The notes beneath the pieces were generated by a model that saw only the letters and a program-made list of their open reading frames with translations, did no database searches and had not been told where the DNA came from. A program made the translations under genes and the position numbers. Shown here one piece after another: positions 1 through 9,268 of a stretch of DNA of 33,948 nt. Source of the DNA: Neptuniibacter sp. (lineage in GTDB: Bacteria; Pseudomonadota; Gammaproteobacteria; Pseudomonadales; Balneatricaceae); contig NZ_JAAEQH010000284.1 of the NCBI RefSeq assembly GCF_024231755.1, positions 1 to 33,948 on the forward strand, in the 5' to 3' direction. Positions within the stretch are counted from its first letter, which is position 1; every line of letters starts with the position of its first letter.

Positions 1-1
1 A

Positions 2-646
2 CCACTGGCCGTTATTGTAGGCACATATCTGCTTGCAGTTACGTTGAGGGAAACGGTTTCCTGGGCAAAGGTGCTGATGTTGGCACTGCCAATTGGAGCT
101 GTAGCCGGAGTGGGTATGGAAGTACTGCTCGATGGCTATCTGGGTGAGGTGATAAACCACACCGAACGTTTTCTGAAACAGTCGGCTGGGCAGGGCGCTC
201 AAGAAGTGGCCCTGGACAAAGAGTTGCTAAGGCAGCTCATGTTAGGTGGATTGGCTTCGGTGCATACAGCGATGATGCTGGTCAGTTTGATGCTGGCCCG
301 TTCCTGGCAAGCTGGGTTGTATAACCCAGGTGGTTTTCAGCAGGAGTTTCATCAATTGAAACTACCGCCGCTGTACACAGGGATTTTACTGGCAATATCG
401 CTGATTTGTTTCCAGTTAGATCTGGATGCAATGCGCTGGTTCCCACTGTTGTTGCTACCCTGGATCTGTGCGGGTATCGCACTGGTACATGGCAGTTTTG
501 CAAAACGTGATTTAGGCAAGCCCTGGTTGATCGGTTTCTACCTTTCAATCCTATTTATGGGGCATATTGTGATTACGCTGCTGGTATTCCTTGCTGTTAT
601 CGACAGTTTTGTTGATTTCAGATCCAGAATTCCAGCCACGAACTAG
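2..646 (+). CDS. DUF2232-type integral membrane protein (5' end cut by window)
   Basis: The reading frame is open to the left edge, so the gene starts outside the window; the TTG at 44 is only an internal codon. The visible 214 residues contain several hydrophobic helices (about residues 1-40, 85-105, 120-165 and 180-205 of the visible part), as expected for a multi-pass inner-membrane protein. It sits directly upstream of rplI and dnaB, where many gammaproteobacteria carry a DUF2232/YybS-like gene between rpsR and rplI. The family name rests mainly on this position and on the membrane profile; its function is not known. The gene stops 39 bases before rplI and is probably co-transcribed with it. 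Confidence 0.7.
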   Translation, partial: PLAVIVGTYLLAVTLRETVSWAKVLMLALPIGAVAGVGMEVLLDGYLGEVINHTERFLKQSAGQGAQEVALDKELLRQLMLGGLASVHTAMMLVSLMLARSWQAGLYNPGGFQQEFHQLKLPPLYTGILLAISLICFQLDLDAMRWFPLLLLPWICAGIALVHGSFAKRDLGKPWLIGFYLSILFMGHIVITLLVFLAVIDSFVDFRSRIPATN

Positions 647-685
647 GACTGCAAAATAATTTGCAGAACATAAGAGGTTTACGAG

Positions 686-1132
686 ATGGAAGTTATTCTG
701 CTCGAGAAAATTGGTAAGCTGGGTAACCTCGGTGACAAAGTTTCCGTAAAAAGCGGTTTCGGTCGCAACTACCTGGTACCGCAGGGCAAAGCTGTTCCTG
801 CAACTGAAGCAAACGTTGCTAAATTTGAAGAGCGTCGTGCTGAACTGGAAGCTGCTGCTGCAGAAAAACTGTCTGCTGCAACTGCGCGTGCTGAAGCACT
901 GAACGAGAAAGAAGTTACTATCACTGCTAAGTGTGGTGAAGAAGGTAAGCTGTTCGGTTCTATCGGTACTCGTGACATCGCTGACGCTGTTACTGCTGCT
1001 GGCGCAGAAGTATGCAAGAGCGAAGTTCGTCTGCCAGAGGGCGCTCTGCGTTCTGTTGGTGAGTTCGACATCGCTATTCAGCTGCACCCAGAAGTAACTG
1101 CTGTAGTTAAGCTGGCTGTTGTAGGCGAGTAA
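686..1132 (+). CDS. rplI: 50S ribosomal protein L9
   Basis: A 148-residue protein of the usual L9 length. It opens with the characteristic [17 protein letters not shown] and continues through the conserved [13 protein letters not shown] segment, the N-terminal 23S rRNA-binding domain. A long Ala/Glu-rich connecting helix (about residues 45-75) leads to the C-terminal domain with [16 protein letters not shown]9 binds 23S rRNA near the L1 stalk and helps hold the reading frame. The start is preceded by AGAGG at a suitable distance. Codon use is highly biased (many GCT, CGT and GAA codons), as in strongly expressed genes. A strong terminator follows, separating it partly from dnaB. Confidence 0.98.
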   Translation: MEVILLEKIGKLGNLGDKVSVKSGFGRNYLVPQGKAVPATEANVAKFEERRAELEAAAAEKLSAATARAEALNEKEVTITAKCGEEGKLFGSIGTRDIADAVTAAGAEVCKSEVRLPEGALRSVGEFDIAIQLHPEVTAVVKLAVVGE

Positions 1133-1169
1133 TATCGTCTTCAGCTAGACCGAGCTCTACTGTACTATA

Positions 1170-1207
1170 AAGCACCGCGTGGAATTTCTACGCGGTGCTT
1201 TTTTGTT
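1170..1207 (+). terminator. Rho-independent terminator after rplI
   Basis: An 11-bp perfect stem (AAGCACCGCGT paired with ACGCGGTGCTT) has a 9-base loop and is followed by TTTTGTTTTT. It lies between rplI and dnaB and should end the ribosomal transcript or lower read-through into dnaB. Confidence 0.9.
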
Positions 1208-1227
1208 TTTAGGCTGTTGTAAAGTTT

Positions 1228-2622
1228 ATGGAAGCAACTCAATTTACAGATGCTGATCTGGAAAAGATCAAAGTTCCACCACACTCAATGGAGGCTGAGC
1301 AGTCGATCCTGGGTGGATTGATGCTGGATAACCATGCCTGGGATACCGTATCCGAGGTAGTGATGGATGATAACTTCTATCGACAGGAACATCGTCAGAT
1401 ATTCCGCACCATGCGTAAGCTGTTGAATGATGGCAAGCCGATTGATGTGGTAACACTGTCTGAAGAGCTGGATCGTACCAGTGAGCTGGAAAGTGCGGGT
1501 GGCCTGGATTACCTGATTGAGTTGGCTAAAAATACGCCGAGTGCTTCTAATATTCGAGCGTACTCCGAAATTGTAAGGGATCGTTCACTGCTAAGGCAGA
1601 TGATCACTGCAGCGAATGAGATCGCTGATGGTGCTTTCAATCCTGAAGGGCGTAGCTCAGATGAGATTCTGAACTCAGCCGAACAGAAAATTTTCCAGAT
1701 TGCTGAAAATCGCCCCAATCAAGGTGGCCCTCAGGGTGTTAATGAACTACTGAAAAAAGCAGTGGATCGTATCGATACCTTGTTTAACAGCGATGGGGAT
1801 ATGACAGGTATCACCACCGGTTTTGATGATCTTGATAAGAAAACAGCTGGTTTACAGCCTTCTGACTTGATCATTGTTGCTGCCCGTCCATCCATGGGTA
1901 AAACCACCTTTGCCATGAACCTGGTGGAAAACGCCTTGATGGGAGGTGATAAGCCGATTCTGGTATGCAGTCTTGAGATGCCTGCCGAACAGCTGATGAC
2001 ACGTATGTTGTCCTCTCTGGGACGTATTGATCAGACTCGTGTGCGTACCGGTAGTCTGGAAGAAGAGGATTGGCCGAAGCTGACTACAGCGGTCAATATG
2101 ATGCGTGATAAACCGTTGTTTATCGACGATCAGGCTGGTATCAGTCCTAACGAGTTGAGAACGCGCGCGCGCAGGATTGTTCGTGAGCATGGTCCGCTGG
2201 GTATGATTATGATCGACTATCTGCAGCTAATGCAGATGAAAACGCCGGGTATTGAGAGTCGAACCCAGGAGATTTCGGAAATCTCCAGAACCCTTAAGGC
2301 AATTGCAAAAGAGATGGAGTGCCCGGTTGTTGCCCTATCTCAGCTGAACCGTACTCTGGAGCAGCGCCCTAATAAACGCCCAGTAAACTCTGACTTGCGT
2401 GAATCCGGTGCGATCGAGCAGGATGCCGACGTGATTATGTTTATCTACCGTGATGAGGTTTATAACGAGGATTCAGAGCATAAAGGTGTGGCTGAGATTA
2501 TTATCGGTAAACAGCGTAACGGTCCAATTGGAACCAGCCGCCTGGCCTTTATCGGTAAATACACCAAGTTTGAAAATTTGGCACCTGATGTTTATGCGCA
2601 GTATGCCGGGATGGATGATTGA
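1228..2622 (+). CDS. dnaB: Replicative DNA helicase DnaB
   Basis: A 464-residue protein with the full DnaB plan. The N-terminal domain (about 15-120) has PPHSMEAEQSILGGLMLD, followed by a linker helix. The RecA-like C-terminal ATPase (about 190-464) carries Walker A ARPSMGKT near residues 218-226, the Walker B region MIMIDYLQLM, SQLNRTLEQRP, and the terminal IIGKQRNGPIGTSRLAFIGKYTKFENLA. It unwinds DNA as a hexamer on the lagging strand at replication forks and interacts with the DnaG primase. No good ribosome-binding site is visible before ATG 1228, but the protein start fits the family. A degraded second copy of its last 45 codons is present near 9040-9172. Confidence 0.98.
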   Translation: MEATQFTDADLEKIKVPPHSMEAEQSILGGLMLDNHAWDTVSEVVMDDNFYRQEHRQIFRTMRKLLNDGKPIDVVTLSEELDRTSELESAGGLDYLIELAKNTPSASNIRAYSEIVRDRSLLRQMITAANEIADGAFNPEGRSSDEILNSAEQKIFQIAENRPNQGGPQGVNELLKKAVDRIDTLFNSDGDMTGITTGFDDLDKKTAGLQPSDLIIVAARPSMGKTTFAMNLVENALMGGDKPILVCSLEMPAEQLMTRMLSSLGRIDQTRVRTGSLEEEDWPKLTTAVNMMRDKPLFIDDQAGISPNELRTRARRIVREHGPLGMIMIDYLQLMQMKTPGIESRTQEISEISRTLKAIAKEMECPVVALSQLNRTLEQRPNKRPVNSDLRESGAIEQDADVIMFIYRDEVYNEDSEHKGVAEIIIGKQRNGPIGTSRLAFIGKYTKFENLAPDVYAQYAGMDD

Positions 2623-2907
2623 TCTTAAATGGTCGAATATTCCCATGCATACTCGTTTCCCATAAGCATTCTTGGGGGAGCAGTTACCAGGTCATCTCAT
2701 AATGCTTTCTCTGCGCACATAAAGCCTGAACTGACATAATTTATTTCCTGTATGCGCCAGTGTGAGCGTTGTTCATGAATATCATGGACATAGTGAATGA
2801 AAATAGAGAAAATTATGGCGGTTTTAAGTCCCTAACTGTAGGGTAATATAAGAAAAAAAGCGTTGTTACATCCATTCTTGAAGATGGTTTGATGGGATAA
2901 TAAACCT

Positions 2908-5709
2908 ATGAAATTGCTTGCGGTATTGTTATTGCCCCTATTGGGTAGTCTTGTGCCACTGTATGCTAGTCGCTTCAGTCGAAATATATGTACATCATTA
3001 ACCGCCATAGCTCCTGCTGTTGCTTTAGGTATTGTCCTCTCTTTAAGCCCTCAGCTCCTTGATGGTGAAGTGTTTGCTCACGCAGTGCCCTGGGTTCCTG
3101 CGGCTGGGTTGGAGTTATCAGTAAGGCTAGATGGATTAGCTTTTCTCTTCCTGTTGCTCATCTTAGGTATCGGCCTTCTCATTATCCTTTACGCTCGTTA
3201 TTACCTATCGGAAAAAGATTCGATGGGGCGCTTCTTCTCTTACCTAATGCTGTTTATGACTGCCATGGTGGGCATAGTCGCATCTGGTAATTTGATTCAG
3301 ATGTGGTTTTTCTGGGAACTTACCAGTATCAGCTCTTTCCTGTTGATTAGTTTTTGGTCACATCGTACTGATGCGCGTAAAGGTGCTCGTATGGCCTTAA
3401 CGGTCACTGGTGCCGGAGGTTTAGCGCTTCTGGCAGGTGTTATCCTAATTGGCAAAGTTGTGGGCAGTTATGACCTGCAGGAAGTATTAGACAGCGGTAA
3501 TCTGCTCAGGGATTCTGCCGAGTACCCATATATTCTAACTTTAGTGCTCTTGGGTGCTTTTACTAAGTCTGCTCAGTTCCCATTCCACTTCTGGTTGCCA
3601 AATGCGATGGCAGCACCAACCCCTGTTAGTGCTTACTTGCATTCAGCGACGATGGTAAAAGCCGGTATTTTCCTAATGGCACGTTTCTACCCTGTCTTAT
3701 CAGGAACCGATATGTGGTTTTTGATCGTCAGTATCACGGGGCTTTGTACCTTGTTGGTGGGGGCTTACATTGCGCTGTTTAAGCATGACTTAAAAGGGCT
3801 GCTTGCGTATTCAACCATCAGTCATCTTGGCTTGATAACCCTGTTGTTGGGTCTAGATACACAGATGGCCGCTGTTGCTGCGATCTTCCATATTATCAAC
3901 CATGCGACATTCAAAGCTTCTTTGTTCATGGCGGCGGGTATTATTGATCATGAGACAGGCTCTCGTGACATGCGTCAGTTAAACGGCCTCTGGAAATATA
4001 TGCCTTATACGGCAACGCTGGCAATCATTGCCGCGTTATCGATGGCCGGCGTGCCACTACTGAATGGCTTCTTATCTAAAGAGATGTTCTTTATGGAGAC
4101 TTTAGATCAGGCCACACTTGGTTCGCTTTCTTGGGCTATTCCTGTTTTGGCTACGATTGGTGCGGCATTCTCAGTTGCTTATTCGTTGCGCTTTATTCAC
4201 GATGTGTTTTTCAACGGTGAACCGAATAATTTACCGAAAACCCCTCATGAGCCACCTCGCTACATGAAGCTACCGGTTGAAGTGCTTGTAGTTATCTGTG
4301 TGGCGGTTGGTATTGCGCCGTTTATTTTTGTTACTGACATACTGAATGCAGCTTCATTTGCTACTTTGCAAAAGGATCTGCCCGAATTCAGTCTTTCAAT
4401 ATGGCATGGGTTTAACATCCCTCTGCTGATGAGTGCTTTGGCGATGCTAGGCGGTTTTGTTATTTACTATAACCGTAAGAAATTGTTCCAGTTTCAGGGG
4501 CAGTTTCCAGAACCAGATTCTAAGCTGGTCTTTGAGAGCTGGGTGCAGAAAGCCTTCAATTTCACCCAAGAAGTTCATCAATGGATATCCAATGGCTCGT
4601 TACAGCGCTATTTATCCATTTTTCTCTTCATGGTTATTATCGTCTCCATCGGCCCTCTGATGCAATTGCAGGAAACTGCGGGCTTCCGACCTCAAATCCC
4701 ACTTGATTATGCATCGGGCACTCTGGCGGTGTTACTGATGCTATCAGCCTTAGCAACGATCGTCTGGCACAGGCAACGATTGATTTCTCTTCTAATGTTG
4801 TCTGTTGTGGGACTGATCGTATCGGTTGCTTTCACACGCTTTTCAGCGCCGGATCTTGCGCTGACTCAGCTCGCGGTTGAGGTAGTCACAGTTATCCTGC
4901 TAATGCTCGCGCTGTTCTTCTTGCCTAAGAAAACACCTAAAGAATCTTCCCCTAGGCGTTTGGTGAGGGATATAGGCTTATCTGCGATTGTCGGGGGGAT
5001 TGTAGCGACTGTTAACTATGCCCTCATGACGCGTCCGCTTTATTCAATCTCAGACTTCTTTGTCGCAAATAGTAAAACCGGCGGCGGTGGTACCAACGTG
5101 GTTAACGTTATCTTGGTTGATTTCCGCGGCTTTGATACTTTCGGCGAAATTACTGTATTGGGGATTGCCGCTTTAGGTATTTACAAACTGATTGTACGTA
5201 TGCGTCTTTCGATGCCGTCCAGAGATGAGTTTGGCCGCCCCTGGAGCCTTGATTCGCACCCAATGGTGTTGTCGACTATCTCGCAAATGCTATTGCCACT
5301 AGCGATTTTGGTTTCGGTATATATTTTCCTTCGCGGGCATAACGAACCTGGTGGTGGGTTTATAGCGGGTCTTATAACCGCCGTAGCAATTATTCAGCAG
5401 TATATTGCGAATGGTGTTGAATGGATGAAGGAACATATTCGTCTGAAATACCAAGCTTTGATCGGTTCTGGTTTGGTAATTGCGTTCCTGACCGGAGCCG
5501 GAAGCTTTATGTTTGATCGCCCATTCTTAACATCATGGTTCGATTATTTTAAATGGCCATGGGTCGGTAAGTTTGAGTTGGCCAGTGCCATGCTCTTTGA
5601 TCTGGGGGTTTATCTGACTGTTGTGGGTGCAACTATGATGATTTTGGCGAACCTGGGTAAGCTGACAACACCTGAGCGTGTCGATATTAGTGAGTTGGAG
5701 AAGCTGTAA
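2908..5709 (+). CDS. mrpA: Na+/H+ antiporter Mrp subunit A, with fused MrpB domain
   Basis: This 933-residue polytopic membrane protein resembles NuoL/MrpA over roughly residues 1-480, with [21 protein letters not shown] as the proton-antiporter core and a lysine-containing helix typical of complex I relatives. The region around residues 600-770 fits the additional MrpA segment ([20 protein letters not shown]). The last ~140 residues are an MrpB domain ([27 protein letters not shown]). Free-standing MrpA is usually about 800 residues, so this is the fused A-B arrangement common in gamma- and alphaproteobacteria. It heads an operon in which C, D, E, F and G follow with overlaps or very short gaps. 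The complex exports Na+ in exchange for protons at the inner membrane. Confidence 0.94.
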   Translation: MKLLAVLLLPLLGSLVPLYASRFSRNICTSLTAIAPAVALGIVLSLSPQLLDGEVFAHAVPWVPAAGLELSVRLDGLAFLFLLLILGIGLLIILYARYYLSEKDSMGRFFSYLMLFMTAMVGIVASGNLIQMWFFWELTSISSFLLISFWSHRTDARKGARMALTVTGAGGLALLAGVILIGKVVGSYDLQEVLDSGNLLRDSAEYPYILTLVLLGAFTKSAQFPFHFWLPNAMAAPTPVSAYLHSATMVKAGIFLMARFYPVLSGTDMWFLIVSITGLCTLLVGAYIALFKHDLKGLLAYSTISHLGLITLLLGLDTQMAAVAAIFHIINHATFKASLFMAAGIIDHETGSRDMRQLNGLWKYMPYTATLAIIAALSMAGVPLLNGFLSKEMFFMETLDQATLGSLSWAIPVLATIGAAFSVAYSLRFIHDVFFNGEPNNLPKTPHEPPRYMKLPVEVLVVICVAVGIAPFIFVTDILNAASFATLQKDLPEFSLSIWHGFNIPLLMSALAMLGGFVIYYNRKKLFQFQGQFPEPDSKLVFESWVQKAFNFTQEVHQWISNGSLQRYLSIFLFMVIIVSIGPLMQLQETAGFRPQIPLDYASGTLAVLLMLSALATIVWHRQRLISLLMLSVVGLIVSVAFTRFSAPDLALTQLAVEVVTVILLMLALFFLPKKTPKESSPRRLVRDIGLSAIVGGIVATVNYALMTRPLYSISDFFVANSKTGGGGTNVVNVILVDFRGFDTFGEITVLGIAALGIYKLIVRMRLSMPSRDEFGRPWSLDSHPMVLSTISQMLLPLAILVSVYIFLRGHNEPGGGFIAGLITAVAIIQQYIANGVEWMKEHIRLKYQALIGSGLVIAFLTGAGSFMFDRPFLTSWFDYFKWPWVGKFELASAMLFDLGVYLTVVGATMMILANLGKLTTPERVDISELEKL

Positions 5710-6065
5710 TGGAATTAATGTATGCGCTCTGCGTGGGTGTGTTAACGACCTGCGGTTTGTTTCTAACTCTAAGGGGGCGTACCTTCCCCGTTGTGATGGG
5801 GCTTACAATGCTCTCTTATGCGGTGAACCTGTTCCTATTCTCTACTGGTCGGTTGGTTGTTAATGGTGCTGCCATACTGGGAACGACTGAGCAGTACGCG
5901 GACCCATTACCTCAGGCTCTGGTACTCACAGCGATTGTAATTGGCTTCGCTATGACGGCTTATGCCGTGATTTTGGCAATGAGAGCACGTGCCGATTTGG
6001 GTAATGATCATGTTGATGGTCGTGATAAGGCATTGGATATGCAGGATAAGGAGAATCTGAAGTGA
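5709..6065 (+). CDS. mrpC: Na+/H+ antiporter Mrp subunit C
   Basis: A 118-residue, three-helix membrane protein related to NuoK, the usual MrpC size. The central segment GLTMLSYAVNLFLFSTGR and the following DPLPQALVLTAIVIGFA are hallmark NuoK/MrpC motifs. Its ATG shares a base with the mrpA stop codon (TAATG), which indicates translational coupling. The hydrophilic, charged C-terminal tail (RARADLGNDHVDGRD) faces the cytoplasm in this family. Together with MrpA and MrpD it forms the complex-I-like membrane module of the antiporter. Confidence 0.94.
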   Translation: MELMYALCVGVLTTCGLFLTLRGRTFPVVMGLTMLSYAVNLFLFSTGRLVVNGAAILGTTEQYADPLPQALVLTAIVIGFAMTAYAVILAMRARADLGNDHVDGRDKALDMQDKENLK

Positions 6066-7582
6066 TGCAACACCTGCCTATTTTACCTGTTCTAATCCCA
6101 ATGTTGAGCGCGGCGCTTATGTTGTTGCCGCCATTTTCTACAACTCTAAATCGGCAGAAAGTGATTTCATTTGTCGGTTTGGCGTTGACTCTACTGGTAG
6201 CAGTTCTGCTTATTTTGCAAGCAAATGCTGGGGAAATAAGTATTTATCAATTGGGTAATTGGCAAGCACCATTCGGAATCGTATTGATTGCTGATCGTCT
6301 ATCGAGCCTGATGATTGTGCTGACTTTGGTGCTTGCTTTTGGTGCTCTCCTGTACGGTACTGCTGGCGATGAAAGGGAGGGTATGTTCTTTTATCCGCTG
6401 TTTATGTTTCAGTTGATGGGGATTAACGGTGCTTTCCTAACAGGTGATTTATTCAACCTGTTCGTTTTCTTTGAAGTATTGTTGCTTGCCTCATATTCGC
6501 TGGTGGTTCATGGCGGTGGTAAACAAAAGACCCTGGCAAGTGTGCATTATGTGACCCTTAACCTTGTCGGTTCTGCGCTATTCCTTTTTGCACTGGGTAT
6601 TTTGTATGGCGTACTCGGTACGCTTAACATAGCCGATATGGCGGTTAAAATACGTCTGCTTACGGGGGCTGATAAATTGCTCGCGGAAGTGGGTGGGATG
6701 ATGTTGTTGCTTGTCTTTGGCTTGAAATCAGCCATGTTTCCACTTCATTTCTGGTTAGCAAAAACCTATTCAAATGTCAGCGCACCAGTAGCTGCCTTGT
6801 TTGCCATCATGACCAAAGTTGGGATCTACAGTATCTTAAGGGTCTTTACGGTTATGTTTGGCGACAATGCGGGCGAACTGGCAAACCTTGCAGAGCCATG
6901 GTTGTGGCCTATAGCGATACTTACCTTAGCCATGGGTGCTGTGAGTGCAATGGCGAGTAAAACTTTGCGCATACTGGTCTCTAACTTAGTGATTGTGTCG
7001 GTCGGCACACTTTTATGTGCCCTGGCCATCAATACGCCTGAATCAGCATCAGCTGCGCTTTATTATCTTATTCACTCTACGCTGATTACTGGGGCCATGT
7101 ACCTGCTGGCTGATGCGATTTCTGAACAGCGAGGTAAAATTTCGGATCGGTTCGCGCGTTCGCGCCGGATGTGTCAGTCGTTGCCCTTGGGAATTGCCTT
7201 TGCCATCGCGGCGGTCACTATGATTGGCTTGCCTCCTTTCTCAGGGTTTCTTGGCAAAGTTATGATTTTACAAACGGCTGTTGAACCTTATGAGATTGCC
7301 TGGACTTGGTCTGCTATTTTGCTCTCCAGTCTCATTGGGGTTGTTGCGATGTCTCGTGGAGGCTCCACGCTGTTTTGGCGAGTGAATGGTGAACCTACTT
7401 CCTGTGAATTGTTGCCAAAAGTGAAACTTGTTGCCGTGTTCTTCTTGCTGATTCTGTCTCCTCTTTTAGTGATCTTTGGTGGTTATGTTACTGAGTACAC
7501 AATGGATACAGCACAGCAAATATACCAGCAGGCTGAAAACCCTCAGATGCTATTGCCAACACCTGTTGGGAACGGAGGTTAA
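6065..7582 (+). CDS. mrpD: Na+/H+ antiporter Mrp subunit D
   Basis: A ~505-residue NuoM/NuoN-like polytopic protein. Family signatures include GDLFNLFVFFEVLLLASYSLVV, GLKSAMFPLHFWLAKTYSNV with the lysine and histidine of the proton path, and FSGFLGKVMILQ near the C-terminal third. Translation could begin at GTG 6062 (better spacing from AAGGAG) or at the adjoining ATG 6065, used here; both overlap the mrpC stop. MrpD is one of the two antiporter-like channel subunits of the complex. It is followed 4 bases later by mrpE, which has a strong GGAGG site inside the end of mrpD. Confidence 0.95.
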   Translation: MQHLPILPVLIPMLSAALMLLPPFSTTLNRQKVISFVGLALTLLVAVLLILQANAGEISIYQLGNWQAPFGIVLIADRLSSLMIVLTLVLAFGALLYGTAGDEREGMFFYPLFMFQLMGINGAFLTGDLFNLFVFFEVLLLASYSLVVHGGGKQKTLASVHYVTLNLVGSALFLFALGILYGVLGTLNIADMAVKIRLLTGADKLLAEVGGMMLLLVFGLKSAMFPLHFWLAKTYSNVSAPVAALFAIMTKVGIYSILRVFTVMFGDNAGELANLAEPWLWPIAILTLAMGAVSAMASKTLRILVSNLVIVSVGTLLCALAINTPESASAALYYLIHSTLITGAMYLLADAISEQRGKISDRFARSRRMCQSLPLGIAFAIAAVTMIGLPPFSGFLGKVMILQTAVEPYEIAWTWSAILLSSLIGVVAMSRGGSTLFWRVNGEPTSCELLPKVKLVAVFFLLILSPLLVIFGGYVTEYTMDTAQQIYQQAENPQMLLPTPVGNGG

Positions 7583-7586
7583 GACG

Positions 7587-8075
7587 ATGCGCTTTCTTTT
7601 TCCAATGCCATTTCAAAGCCTGGTTTTATTTGTTGTATGGCTGCTTTTAAGTGAATCCATTGCACCGGGGCATATTGTATTGGCGGCCGTTTTGGCTATA
7701 GGTATCCCGCAGTTGCTTCGAGGGGTTCAAGTCAATAGCATGGCGATGCAAAAATCTTTCAAAGCAGTTCTTTATGCAATAAAGGTTTTCGGCGACATTG
7801 TATTTGCAAACTTTGAGGTTGCCGTTCAGGTGTTGGGTCCTTCAAAGCATTTGAAACCAGGCTTTTTTGCTATCCCCCTCGACTTAAAAGGGGAGTTCCC
7901 AATCACGATTCTTGCAAGCACAATTTGCCTAACACCGGGTACGGTAAGTGCAGAAGTCTCCAGTGATCAAAAGTGGCTGTATGTGCATGCTCTCCACCTT
8001 GTTGATGAGGCTGCAGCAATAGAGGGAATAAAAACTCGCTATGAAAAACCGTTGAAGGAGATTTTCGGATGTTAA
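7587..8075 (+). CDS. mrpE: Na+/H+ antiporter Mrp subunit E
   Basis: A 162-residue protein of typical MrpE length, with two N-terminal hydrophobic helices (about residues 8-40) and a soluble C-terminal domain. The segment ILASTICLTPGTVSAEVS is the conserved MrpE motif. The frame is open further upstream (to 7476), but ATG 7587 is chosen because GGAGG lies 8 bases upstream and the extra upstream residues would overlap mrpD without family support. It overlaps mrpF by 7 bases. MrpE is needed for full antiporter assembly; its own catalytic role is not established. Confidence 0.93.
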   Translation: MRFLFPMPFQSLVLFVVWLLLSESIAPGHIVLAAVLAIGIPQLLRGVQVNSMAMQKSFKAVLYAIKVFGDIVFANFEVAVQVLGPSKHLKPGFFAIPLDLKGEFPITILASTICLTPGTVSAEVSSDQKWLYVHALHLVDEAAAIEGIKTRYEKPLKEIFGC

Positions 8076-8338
8076 TGATATCTCTCATAACTGCTACGAC
8101 CATGGTGGTTATTGCTATGTGTCTGAACCTATTTACGCTTTTCAAAGGTCCTGATCAGCCTGATCGTATCCTTGCCTTGGATACAATGTATATAAATAGC
8201 ATCGCTTTGATCTTACTTTTTGGACTCATTATGGGCACATCGCTCTATTTTGAAGCCGCTTTGCTGATTGCTATGTTGGGTTTCGTGAGTACAGCAGCAT
8301 TGTGTAAATACGTACTGCGCGGCGATATCATTGAGTAG
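8069..8338 (+). CDS. mrpF: Na+/H+ antiporter Mrp subunit F
   Basis: An 89-residue, three-helix membrane protein matching MrpF in length. It contains the typical LFKGPDQPDRILALDTM loop after the first helix, and the rest is hydrophobic with YFEAALLIAMLGFVSTAAL. GAAGGAG is spaced 8 bases from the ATG. The gene starts inside mrpE and ends 9 bases before mrpG. Confidence 0.93.
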   Translation: MLMISLITATTMVVIAMCLNLFTLFKGPDQPDRILALDTMYINSIALILLFGLIMGTSLYFEAALLIAMLGFVSTAALCKYVLRGDIIE

Positions 8339-8347
8339 GGATTAAAT

Positions 8348-8728
8348 ATGAATGTTTATGTTGAGCTAATTGGGTCTGCACTACTGATCATGGGCGGACT
8401 ATTTGTTTTGTTAGGCTCGATCGGGTTATTGAAATTACCTGACTTTTATATGCGCTTGCATACACCTACCAAAGCGACAACGCTTGGGATGGGAGCGCTG
8501 TTAATAGCTTCGATGGTCATTACTTCTGTCCGAAATGGTGGGCTGAGTGCACATGAACTGTTGATTACGATCTTTCTCTTTATAACCGCACCCGTCAGTG
8601 CAATGATGTTGGCGAAGACTGCGTTACATCTACAGGTTAAGATTTCAGAAAGCAGCCGCAACTCTAATCTAGCTGATGCGGCAAAAAATCAAGGGCACCC
8701 AGGTCAGGGTGAAAAGGCCGAAGGTTAG
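8348..8728 (+). CDS. mrpG: Na+/H+ antiporter Mrp subunit G
   Basis: A 126-residue protein with three hydrophobic helices and the MrpG signature GSIGLLKLPDFYMRLHTPTKATTLG. The hydrophilic tail (about residues 98-126) is poor in conserved residues, as usual. It is the last gene of the Mrp operon. No clear intrinsic terminator follows; the next 500 bases are degenerate. Confidence 0.93.
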   Translation: MNVYVELIGSALLIMGGLFVLLGSIGLLKLPDFYMRLHTPTKATTLGMGALLIASMVITSVRNGGLSAHELLITIFLFITAPVSAMMLAKTALHLQVKISESSRNSNLADAAKNQGHPGQGEKAEG

Positions 8729-8756
8729 TATTAGTATCGATAGAGGCCTTTCTGGG

Positions 8757-9038
8757 TTAAGTGTTTTTTACAACTTTTTCGGTAAAGGCTTCAGGAATAC
8801 TAGTGACTTTTCGTTGCTCATAATCGAAAAAAACGATCCCCGTTTTGGCATGGGCAACTTCTACGGCTGTTTTCTTATTACTGATTAAGTAATAAATATC
8901 GCATCCATATTTATTGAAATCGTCCAGTGCGATATCGATCTATAGCTGATCGCCATGAAAGCCTTCAGCTTTATAGACGATAGCTGAGTCAGTCATAATT
9001 AGTCCCAGACCCTCGATGTGTAGATTTTAGTAAGTGGG
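8757..9038 (-). pseudogene. Decayed, truncated copy of the acyl-CoA thioesterase gene
   Basis: Read on the minus strand, this segment gives a protein clearly matching the second half of the intact thioesterase at 12767-13198. IEGLGLIMTDSAIVYKAEGF is shared exactly, then the two diverge. A CAG codon has become an in-frame TAG at 8940-8942. The 5' half of the gene is missing and a one-base indel disrupts alignment near 9025-9035. Identity is uneven: about 85 of 89 bases between 8931 and 9019 match 12941-13029, while the segment 8757-8930 is much more diverged. The natural stop codon (TAA, 8757-8759) is at the equivalent end of the protein. It directly abuts a remnant of the dnaB 3' end. Confidence 0.85.
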
Positions 9039-9039
9039 A

Positions 9040-9172
9040 GTGGTTGAGGTTATTATCGGTAAGCAGCGTAACGGTTTAATCGTAACCGGTCACATTGCCT
9101 TAATAGTATAAACACTAAGATTAAGAGCCTGGTGTCGGCTGTTATGTCCAATAGACTTGGTGGATGATTTAG
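9040..9172 (+). pseudogene. Degenerate copy of the 3' end of dnaB
   Basis: Starting at GTGGTTGAGG the sequence aligns codon by codon with dnaB from 2488: VVEVIIGKQRNG here against VAEIIIGKQRNG in dnaB. Similarity then fades, with a premature TAA after about 23 codons. A weak match to the dnaB terminus (GGTGGATGATT near 9158-9169 against GGGATGGATGATTGA) occurs at nearly the same distance as in the true gene. It is a non-functional fragment of roughly 130 bases fused head-on to the thioesterase remnant. Confidence 0.75.
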
Positions 9173-9198
9173 GCGTTGTTGCTAAGCCTTTTTTGACG

Positions 9199-9235
9199 CT
9201 AAGCGATACCCTCTGTTTAGAGAGGTATCACTTAG
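9199..9235. repeat. Long imperfect inverted repeat (hairpin)
   Basis: CTAAGCGATACC and GGTATCACTTAG pair with a single mismatch. The inner CTCT/AGAG extends the stem across one bulged base, leaving a GTTT loop. It lies 34 bases beyond the stop of the minus-strand FG-GAP gene. There is no T-run after the stem in that direction (the Ts at 9189-9194 are on the other side), so a standard intrinsic terminator is not shown; it may still shape the 3' end. The remainder of 8729-9268 holds only the two pseudogene fragments. Confidence 0.45.
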
Positions 9236-9268
9236 GTATGGTCTGGTTAGAGTCTGTGTTTTAGTGAA

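Noticed and set aside
551..1087. Long minus-strand frame opposite rplI
   Set aside because: A shadow of the highly biased L9 codons; composition is Ser/Thr/Phe-rich without any known motif.
2623..2907. Possible small gene or RNA between dnaB and mrpA
   Set aside because: No frame with a convincing start and no stable conserved-looking fold; only weak promoter-like AT-rich stretches (for example TTTTAA-N16-TAATAT near 2822) that are not good enough to call.
8676..8888. Plus-strand frame of 70 codons after mrpG
   Set aside because: It runs from inside mrpG into the antisense of the thioesterase pseudogene; no ribosome-binding site and no family resemblance.
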